Below, one piece after another: positions 58,578 to 64,000 of a stretch of DNA of 64,000 nt (position 1 is the stretch's first letter; the number at the start of each line of letters is the position of its first letter). Origin of the DNA: JACKCP01 sp034007295 (lineage in GTDB: Bacteria > Desulfobacterota > Desulfobacteria > Desulfobacterales > JACKCP01); assembly GCA_034007295.1 (NCBI GenBank), contig JAVERC010000001.1, positions 1-64,000 on the forward strand, read 5' to 3'. The notes below the pieces were generated by a model that saw only the letters and a list, made by a program, of their open reading frames with translations, was not told where the DNA came from and did not search any database. A program made the translations under genes and the position numbers.

Positions 58578-60557
58578 TTAATAAAGAAAAGTTTCAATCT
58601 TTTCAACTATTGGAATTGATCCATAATATGTCAGGTGGTTACCGTCGTTTTGATAGAAAATATTTGAGTTTTCATCAATATACCGGCAGCTGTCATTTTT
58701 GCAGAAAATATTAAACGCATCTATATAAGTAACATTTTTATATTTATTTAGTATTTCAAATGCTTTTATTACCTCAAGATTTCTTTTTATGTATTTTTTT
58801 TTATTTATGCTTAATTCTTCTGGAAGCAATATTTTTTTTGTAAGGTGAGATGATTTTGCTAGATAATCAACTATATATACCTCGTATTCTGGAACGCTTC
58901 CTATAATAAAAACATTTTTGTCTGCATTTTTAAGCAAATTCAAAGTTCTTTCAAGCCCTCTTTCAAAAACTTTTTGATTTTCATCAAGACTTTTTTCTTT
59001 GGAATATTTATCTGTGTAAAATGACGTGGTTTTATTTTTCCATCTTCCCCCTGTTGTATAATTTGCCCATTCTGCAAATAAAAATACATCTTTAATTTTT
59101 TTATTTTTGACTACCTCTTCAAATGCATTTGTCATAAATTCCCTGTTTTTTTCACCTTTTGTGGAATTTGATGCACCAACATCAAGCAGTGGAACTCCCC
59201 AGCTTCTTGAATAAACTATAATAGTCCTGTTTTTTTCTTTTAATCTGTTTGAAAGGGCCAGTGTAAGCCTGGTGCTGTGAGAGTCCCCAATTAATGCTGC
59301 TGTTGGTTCATTTTTTTTACTGCCGATTATGCAGGTAAACCCATTTGAATTTGTTTTTGTTTCATCACAGCCTTTAGCTCTGCCGTCTGAAAATGTAATG
59401 AGCTTAAGAGTTTTTTTATCAAGACGATTGGGTATTCCATTTGTTAAATGTCCATAGCTTCCAAAAGAAATGAAAAATATTGAGCCGGATAAAGCAAAAA
59501 TAAAAATTTTTTTTTGGCTTATCAAAGTCTGTTTTCTAAATGGTTTTTCAACAAATCTCCAGCTGAAAAAAGCCATCAAAATTGAGCAAAATGATAAAAA
59601 GACCAGTAGGTTTGTATCAGGGGTGCTTAAATTTCTGTGACGGGCAAAAACAAAAAGAGGCTGATGCCACAGGTAGGCACTGTAACTTATTAATCCAAGT
59701 CCAACTAATGGTTTTATAGAAAGAATTTTACCTGCAAATGTATCATGTGTTGAAAAAATAATTATAAGTCCGGCTCCAACAGTGGGAATAAGAGCATAAA
59801 AACTTGGAAAAGGTGTTGCTTCATTAAAGCAAAAAACAGCAATCCAAATTAGAACCAAGCCTGTAAGACCAGATATTTCACTGATTAATTTGTGAGAATT
59901 AACAAATTTTATACGTGATTTTTTATACAGGAAATAAAAAGCTATTAAAGCACCTATGGCAAGTTCCCATGCACGAGTGTGAAGAAGGAAAAAAGTTGAA
60001 GAAGGATGGGTGAATGCTCCAAAATGAGAAATTATAAGGCTTATGACTGCAATAAAAAACAGTGTACTAAAAATTTTACGCTTTGGTGATTTCCAAAGTA
60101 ACATGAGAAAAAGAGGGAAAATAAGATAGTATTGTTCTTCAACAGCAAGGCTCCATGTATGCAGAAGAGGTTTTAATTCTGCGGCTGTTTCAAAATATCC
60201 GCTTTCTTCCCAGAATAAAAAATTTGAAGAAAATAAGGAGATAGCACTAAGGCTTTCACTGAAATCTCTCATATGTTCAGGAATAAGCCAAAGCCATGCA
60301 AAGGGTATACAGCAAAGCATTACAAAAAAAAGAGCAGGCAATATTCGTCTGGCCCTTCTTTCATAGAATTTTACTATGGAAAATTTGTTTTTTTCCATAT
60401 CTGATAAAATTATGGTGGTAATAAGATATCCGCTTATAACGAAAAAAACATCAACACCAACAAAGCCGCCTTTAAAAAGATTAAAACCTGCGTGGTAAAA
60501 AATTACAGGTAAAACTGCGATGGCACGCAATCCATCAATTTCTTTCCTGTATTCCAA
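58578..60557 (-). CDS. Membrane acyltransferase (OafA type) with C-terminal SGNH domain
   Basis: The protein has 659 residues. The N-terminal 370 or so are an acyltransferase-3 membrane domain with ten or so helices, including YRKEIDGLRAIAVLPVIFYHAGFNLFKGGFVGVDVFFVISGYLI, FYERRARRILPAL and LLHTWSLAVEEQYYLIFPLFL. The periplasmic C-terminal SGNH hydrolase-like domain has GDSHSTRL (catalytic Ser block) and DGNHLTYYG (Asp/His block). Such proteins O-acetylate surface polysaccharides such as LPS O-antigen. The start is TTG with GGAG upstream. It is a single minus-strand gene bordered by repeat clusters on both sides, with no sugar-synthesis genes nearby. Confidence 0.92.
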   Translation of the reverse strand: MEYRKEIDGLRAIAVLPVIFYHAGFNLFKGGFVGVDVFFVISGYLITTIILSDMEKNKFSIVKFYERRARRILPALFFVMLCCIPFAWLWLIPEHMRDFSESLSAISLFSSNFLFWEESGYFETAAELKPLLHTWSLAVEEQYYLIFPLFLMLLWKSPKRKIFSTLFFIAVISLIISHFGAFTHPSSTFFLLHTRAWELAIGALIAFYFLYKKSRIKFVNSHKLISEISGLTGLVLIWIAVFCFNEATPFPSFYALIPTVGAGLIIIFSTHDTFAGKILSIKPLVGLGLISYSAYLWHQPLFVFARHRNLSTPDTNLLVFLSFCSILMAFFSWRFVEKPFRKQTLISQKKIFIFALSGSIFFISFGSYGHLTNGIPNRLDKKTLKLITFSDGRAKGCDETKTNSNGFTCIIGSKKNEPTAALIGDSHSTRLTLALSNRLKEKNRTIIVYSRSWGVPLLDVGASNSTKGEKNREFMTNAFEEVVKNKKIKDVFLFAEWANYTTGGRWKNKTTSFYTDKYSKEKSLDENQKVFERGLERTLNLLKNADKNVFIIGSVPEYEVYIVDYLAKSSHLTKKILLPEELSINKKKYIKRNLEVIKAFEILNKYKNVTYIDAFNIFCKNDSCRYIDENSNIFYQNDGNHLTYYGSIPIVEKIETFLY

Positions 60558-60644
60558 TTATATCTCCAGTGAAATTATTTGATGCTTAAACATATTTTTA
60601 AAATAACAGATTAATTAAAACTGTGTTTTTGTACATTTATGTTT

Positions 60645-60704
60645 GGAATTCAATATTTAATCTGACGGAGAAGTTTACAAAAATGAGTGATTTTGTTCAA
60701 CTGC
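60645..60704 (+). repeat. 141-bp repeat family, degenerate right half
   Basis: TTCAATATTTAATCTGACGG to GATTTTGTTCAACTGC resembles the right half of the element, followed by TATTTA at 60705-60710. It is the first of three abutting pieces in the 60558-60984 gap. Confidence 0.55.
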
Positions 60705-60710
60705 TATTTA

Positions 60711-60778
60711 GTGGTTGAACTGAAATTAAAACTTTGTTTCATTTTAAGTGAAAAATTAACCTTTAGGATACACTTAAG
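60711..60778 (+). repeat. 141-bp repeat family, degenerate left half
   Basis: GTGGTTGAACTGAAATTAAA to GGATACACTTAAG resembles the left half of the element. It begins directly after the TATTTA that ends the previous piece and is interrupted by the start of the next copy. Confidence 0.55.
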
Positions 60779-60780
60779 TA

Positions 60781-60920
60781 GTGATTGGTCGAAAACGAGA
60801 ATTTTTTGTTCAGTTCAAGGGAGATGAAAAATTTAACCGCAAGAATACATTAAGTATTTTGAGGGTTTAATTTTGAATCTGATTTTAAAATGGTAAAAAA
60901 AGGCAGCTTTAGTTCGCTGC
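60781..60920 (+). repeat. 141-bp repeat (MITE-like), nearly complete copy
   Basis: The copy is about 140 bp with a well-conserved left part (GTGATTGGTCGAAAACGAGA) and a diverged right end (GGCAGCTTTAGTTCGCTGC). The flanks do not form a clear direct repeat, in contrast to the four 141-bp copies. Confidence 0.8.
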
Positions 60921-60943
60921 TGTTTAAAAGGTTTAATAGATAA

Positions 60944-60962
60944 AGGCAGATAAACTCTGCCT
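60944..60962 (-). terminator. Possible terminator of the barrel protein operon
   Basis: The stem AGGCAGA/TCTGCCT with a 5-base loop lies 22 bases past the minus-strand stop codon at 60985. On the minus strand it is followed by TTTATCTATT, a weak T tract. Confidence 0.45.
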
Positions 60963-60984
60963 CAATTGTGATAGCTATATTTTT

Positions 60985-62091
60985 TTACCAGCCTATTGTA
61001 ATTTGTCCCATATATCTTTTATCTTCTTTTTGTCCTGCGTATGCACCAACTTCTTCTGAATACATGGCAGCATCAAATTTTAAAACCCACAGGTCAAGAC
61101 TTGCACCAAGGGTAGGGTACCCCTGATTAAATCCGCCTCTTATGGCTATAAGATTTTTGAATTTAATTTCTGCACCCATATGAATTCTTTTCCCAATATC
61201 TTCGTCTTCTGCAATATTTTTTGTAAAATCTCTGTAGTCAAGGGCTGCAAGAACTGAAATTGGGCCAAGACCTTTCCTCAATGCAACACCTGCTGTCCAC
61301 TCTGTAGGAAGTTTATCTCCGTTGTCAAATTCTATTTCAGGAAGATTCTGTCCTGATAAGGCAATATCTACTTCCAAAAATCTGTCCCAGGGAAGAGTGT
61401 ATATAACACCTATGTCAAGACCTGTTCCTGTACTGGAAACCTGGTCATCTTCCATTATGTCCTCAAAATCATCTGAAGCTATCTGTGCAGGAGTATAAAT
61501 TTCATCAATGCTTTCTCTGCTTATGGATTTAAAGGCAAGTCCGGCTCTTAATCCTTTTATTCCAGGAACATTAAATCCTATGCCTCCTATGCCTCCTATA
61601 TCAGCTCTTCCAGTGAGGTGAAGTTCTGGATAAACCGGGTTTCTCACAGAAGAATCAATACTTGCAATACCAAAAGCACTAACCATTATCCCTAAATTTT
61701 TGATTTTAAATCCAATAGAGGGGGTTAAACAAGCATAAAGATGAAGATGATCTCCTGTGTATTGTCTTAAAAGGTCTGTTACTTCACTAGTATCGTCCAT
61801 GTCTGTATCATCAGCATCAGAGTATATATCAAGGCTGTTTTTGCCAACTCCGACAATTGGGTCCAAAATAGAAAGGGTAAAATCGTTTATTCTGGAAAGA
61901 CCTGCAGGATTGTAAAAAAGTGTATTTTTATCGTCTGAAACTGCAACAAAGGCACCACCCATTCCTATTGGTCTTACACCTGTATAAAATTTAGGGTAGG
62001 GTTTTGAAATTGCTGAATTGCTGAAAAAAATTAATGTAAAAAAAACTATGAAAAAACATATGGATTTTATTTTAATTAATGATTTTTTCAT
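60985..62091 (-). CDS. Outer membrane beta-barrel protein (FadL/PorV-like)
   Basis: The 368-residue protein has a signal peptide (to about residue 29, ISKP) and then KFYTGVRPIGMGGAFVAVSDDKNTLFYNPAGLSRIND, the typical opening of FadL/OMPP1 and PorV-like barrels. The rest is alternating beta strands with Gly-rich turns (GGIGGIGFNVPGIKGLRAGLAFKSIS, FDAAMYSEEVGAYAGQ) and it ends MGQITIGW. It may be a hydrophobic-compound channel or a structural barrel. It follows a lipoprotein gene by 32 bases on the same strand. The ligand is unknown. Confidence 0.82.
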   Translation of the reverse strand: MKKSLIKIKSICFFIVFFTLIFFSNSAISKPYPKFYTGVRPIGMGGAFVAVSDDKNTLFYNPAGLSRINDFTLSILDPIVGVGKNSLDIYSDADDTDMDDTSEVTDLLRQYTGDHLHLYACLTPSIGFKIKNLGIMVSAFGIASIDSSVRNPVYPELHLTGRADIGGIGGIGFNVPGIKGLRAGLAFKSISRESIDEIYTPAQIASDDFEDIMEDDQVSSTGTGLDIGVIYTLPWDRFLEVDIALSGQNLPEIEFDNGDKLPTEWTAGVALRKGLGPISVLAALDYRDFTKNIAEDEDIGKRIHMGAEIKFKNLIAIRGGFNQGYPTLGASLDLWVLKFDAAMYSEEVGAYAGQKEDKRYMGQITIGW

Positions 62092-62123
62092 TTTAATCTC
62101 CGGCTTAGGTGAGTTTGTTTCAA

Positions 62124-63053
62124 TTAAAGGTTGTTCAGGTAATATTCTAATTCGTTAAAAGTTATATATCCGTCACCTGATTCTGAATCATCGCCGTTTC
62201 CATTGTCGAACTTGGCTCTGAAAAGTTCAAATTCTTTGTTTAGGTCGTTTTGATAATTATCATCAAGGTCTAAAAAAATAATAAGTGCTTTTGAAGCATT
62301 GAAAATTAACTCAATGTCAATTGATAATTTTTGCAATTCCAATGTAATGTCAGAAGTATTTAAGCCATTGTTAGTTTCATGGGAAATTTTAAAATTATTT
62401 TCTGAAAAAGTAATTTGATTATCTCCTGAAATTTCAAGAAGAATATCACCTATGATTAAAATAGCGTGATTAATTGCAATCAGTCCAAGCTGAACAAACT
62501 CATCTGTTGTAAGTTTTGCAATATCATCTTCTGAGAGCAGTTCACCTAAAATCACATCAGCTTGAGGATATTTGGTATCAATTAAATTACTGTATTTTTT
62601 GTCAGTTATTTCAAGTACTGCATCCATAGCTTCTTCAAACTTTTTAATTTTATCTTTAATTTCTAGGGAATTTAGTGAAATCTCTGCTTGTGCTTCAGGT
62701 TTAGACAATGTTCTGCCTACAATAGAAATTGTATCTCCTTCATTTCCTGATTTATCAAAGTAATCAATCGTTTTCATAAGATTGTATGTATCAAGTCCTG
62801 CAAGCCCAGCCAGAGAATTAGAATAATATGCCTTTAAATTATTGTCATTTGGATATTTATTTTTAAGGTTTTCAAAAATGTTTTTTGCTTTTTCATAATT
62901 AGATTCATCAAGAGCAGTTAATCCTCTTTCAATTTCAGCTTCTTTTGATGAATCATCTGCAATATCTTCTGTTGAATTGCATCCAGATAAAATAAAAAAA
63001 ACTGATAAAACAAGGAAAATAATTAATCGTTTGTTAAAGTTTTGGCTAGGCAT
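62124..63053 (-). CDS. Lipoprotein with TPR-like helices and a C-terminal EF-hand
   Basis: The 309-residue protein has a lipoprotein signal (IIFLVLSVFFILSGC, Cys at about residue 25). The next segment, ERGLTALDESNYEKAKNIFENLKNKYPNDNNLKAYYSNSLAGLAGLD, looks like one or two TPR units. The middle is helical. The C-terminus DNGNGDDSESGDGYITFNELEYYL reads as a calcium-binding EF-hand, a loop with Asp/Asn/Ser/Gly ligands and a final Glu. It is co-transcribed with the outer membrane barrel gene. It is probably anchored to the outer membrane. The family is not recognised; the layout echoes the larger lipoprotein paired with the TonB-dependent receptor. Confidence 0.78.
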   Translation of the reverse strand: MPSQNFNKRLIIFLVLSVFFILSGCNSTEDIADDSSKEAEIERGLTALDESNYEKAKNIFENLKNKYPNDNNLKAYYSNSLAGLAGLDTYNLMKTIDYFDKSGNEGDTISIVGRTLSKPEAQAEISLNSLEIKDKIKKFEEAMDAVLEITDKKYSNLIDTKYPQADVILGELLSEDDIAKLTTDEFVQLGLIAINHAILIIGDILLEISGDNQITFSENNFKISHETNNGLNTSDITLELQKLSIDIELIFNASKALIIFLDLDDNYQNDLNKEFELFRAKFDNGNGDDSESGDGYITFNELEYYLNNL

Positions 63054-63106
63054 AATAGTACTCCCTTGATGGTTGTTAAAAAAATGTTTGCTCAGAAGTT
63101 TAGTCA

Positions 63107-63139
63107 GTTGCTGAAAAAAATTTGTTTTTGGCCAATCAC
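63107..63139 (-). repeat. 33-bp internally deleted remnant of the 141-bp repeat
   Basis: Both ends of the element meet with the centre missing: GTTGCTGAA at the left and TTTTTGGCCAATCAC at the right. It lies upstream of the EF-hand lipoprotein gene. The following 63140-63256 is AT-rich with nothing recognised. Confidence 0.6.
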
Positions 63140-63256
63140 TGATTATGGCAATTTGAAAATTTGTGAATACAAATTTTAAGTTAAATTTATTAAAAATTGG
63201 AATAATGAATAATTAGCTAGTCTATCAGATGCACAATTATTTTTCCATTAATTCTT

Positions 63257-63379
63257 ATCTAGATTGAGCAATTTTGAAGTTTGCTGCATATTTGTAGCAG
63301 ACTATACTTTTGCTAAACGTGATACAATTTAGTGCAAAAGATGTGGCAAAAGTGGAACTCCTACAGAGTTTTATATTTT
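63257..63379 (-). repeat. Second repeat family (about 130 bp), minus-strand copy
   Basis: The reverse complement matches 18013-18142 in several blocks (ACTAAATTGTA, AGCAAAAGTATAG, ATGCAGCAAACTT, GCTCAAT). It is directly next to a full 141-bp element, as the plus-strand copy is near another one. Confidence 0.7.
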
Positions 63380-63389
63380 AAGATAAATA

Positions 63390-63530
63390 GTCGCTGAACG
63401 AAAACGGCCTTTTTTGTTTATTTTTAAGTCAGATTTAAAATTTAATCTTCAAAATACTCAATGTATCCTAAAGGTTAAACTTTTCATCTTTCTTGAACTG
63501 AACAAAGAATTCTCGTTTTCAGATAATTAC
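63390..63530 (-). repeat. 141-bp repeat (MITE-like), full copy in reverse orientation
   Basis: The copy is 141 bp and flanked by TAAATA at 63384-63389 and 63531-63536. The flanking sequence differs from the TATTTA of the other full copies but again matches on both sides, as expected for a target-site duplication. The following 63540-63700 is AT-rich without a supported gene. Confidence 0.88.
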
Positions 63531-63700
63531 TAAATAGGCATAAACCATTAAAATTTTATAAATAAAAAATATGAAACGGTCAATTTAAAGTATTAAAAAA
63601 GTGGCAGTGTGTTTTTAAATTTGTTTTTTGAGCTGATTTGGGAGATTAAAATTTAAAATAGTTCAAAACAAACATGAATAATTTCTGTTTTTTCTTTTTC

Positions 63701-63730
63701 TTGACAATAACGGTGTTTAGTTGCTAAATG
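63701..63730 (+). promoter_or_regulatory. Candidate promoter of the TetR-family gene
   Basis: TTGACA at 63701-63706 is followed after 18 bases by TAAATG at 63725-63730. The -10 overlaps the left arm of the palindrome at 63729-63742, a layout that would allow autoregulation. Confidence 0.4.
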
Positions 63731-63742
63731 AATGGACATTCA
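63729..63742. promoter_or_regulatory. Candidate TetR-family operator (perfect palindrome)
   Basis: TGAATGGACATTCA has perfect 6-bp arms (TGAATG/CATTCA) around GA. It lies 52 bases before the start of the TetR-family gene. The TGAATG..CATTCA pattern resembles binding sites known for fatty-acid-degradation regulators of the TetR family (FadR/YsiA type). Confidence 0.55.
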
Positions 63743-63793
63743 AAGTTCTAGTTAAGTATAAGTTTTTTGTAAACAAAAAATAAGGTTTTTGTC

Positions 63794-64000
63794 TTGCGTA
63801 TTGAAGATAAAGAAGGAAAATATTCAATAATCCTTGATTCAGCAGTAAAAGTCTTTGCAGAGTTTGGAGTCGAGAATTCAACTGTTTCAAAAATTGCTGC
63901 AAAAGCTGGAGTTGCAGATGGGACAATTTATCTTTATTTTAAAAATAAAAAAGACATTCTTATTAAGTTTGCAGACGACAGGGGAGAAAAAATATTTAGA
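63794..64000 (+). CDS. TetR-family transcriptional regulator, N-terminal part (runs off the window)
   Basis: The first 69 residues are visible. Residues 8-55 are a classic TetR DNA-binding domain: YSIILDSAVKVFAEFGVENSTVSKIAAKAGVADGTIYLYFKNKKDILIKF, with the helix-turn-helix at VSKIAAKAGVADGTIYLYF. The start is TTG at 63794, the best candidate after an in-frame stop at 63770-63772, with AAGG 9 bases upstream. The ligand domain lies beyond the window. The sequence around GTIYLYFKNKKDIL is typical of the FadR/YsiA-like subgroup that controls acyl-CoA metabolism, but this is only suggestive. Confidence 0.88.
   Translation, partial: MRIEDKEGKYSIILDSAVKVFAEFGVENSTVSKIAAKAGVADGTIYLYFKNKKDILIKFADDRGEKIFR

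Noticed and set aside
58338..60920. CRISPR array
   Set aside because: The repeated units are 60-141 bp, palindromic, irregular and nested, with no regular short repeats and spacers and no cas genes.

Overview
The window is a 64 kb AT-rich stretch of bacterial chromosome. The gene set (CTP synthase, enolase, RsmG, IleS, LspA, Lgt, a DNA polymerase III delta-like protein, outer membrane receptors, lipoproteins) shows a Gram-negative diderm. The EF-G subtype, the Mbh/Mrp-type antiporter operon, the DUF2868/DUF3482 GTPase pair and the sigma-54 regulator style fit an AT-rich member of the Desulfobacterota (former Deltaproteobacteria). That placement is an inference from family knowledge, not from a database search. 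No tRNA, CRISPR array, phage or transposase gene was seen.

Layout. 1-90: 3' end of a 5S rRNA and its terminator, so an rRNA operon lies to the left. 424-3457: DUF2868 membrane protein and DUF3482 GTPase. 3712-5793: EF-G on the minus strand. 6023-6199: a 58-residue minus-strand gene with its own ribosome binding site and terminator. 6434-17699: housekeeping genes (NUDIX, rsmG, ileS, lspA, lgt, holA-like, eno, a LolA-like exported protein, pyrG). 18235-19527: three small orphan genes. 19593-27769: an eleven-gene minus-strand operon encoding an Mbh/Mrp-type cation/proton antiporter with three large NuoL/M/N-like subunits. It is followed by a CBS protein and, divergently, a second putative Na+/H+ antiporter (28691-29998), making a 10 kb ion-homeostasis region. 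30314-35917: a dipeptide ABC transporter (DppABCDF type). 36013-39794: a sigma-54 activator with an unusual N-terminus, a radical SAM protein and a rhomboid protease.

39904-58299 is the most interesting block. A minus-strand pair (a 1068-residue lipoprotein and a TonB-dependent receptor) faces a plus-strand run of nine closely packed genes: a DUF3450-like coiled-coil protein, a TtpC-type ExbB, an in-frame ExbB-ExbD fusion, TonB, a TPR protein, an M16 zinc protease of PqqL/FusC size and a YejA-B-E-F oligopeptide ABC transporter. Together these could move a protein or large peptide across the outer membrane, cleave it in the periplasm and import the fragments. The logic resembles the ferredoxin-uptake (Fus) system but has different modules.

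58578-64000: an OafA-type acyltransferase, an outer membrane barrel protein with an EF-hand lipoprotein, and the start of a TetR-family regulator with a candidate operator just upstream.

Intergenic regions are scattered with a 141-bp imperfectly palindromic repeat (MITE-like). Four copies are exactly 141 bp long and flanked by matching 6-bp direct repeats (TATTTA or TAAATA); one more nearly complete copy and several half-copies and internally deleted remnants are also present. A second repeat of about 130 bp occurs twice, each time close to a 141-bp element.
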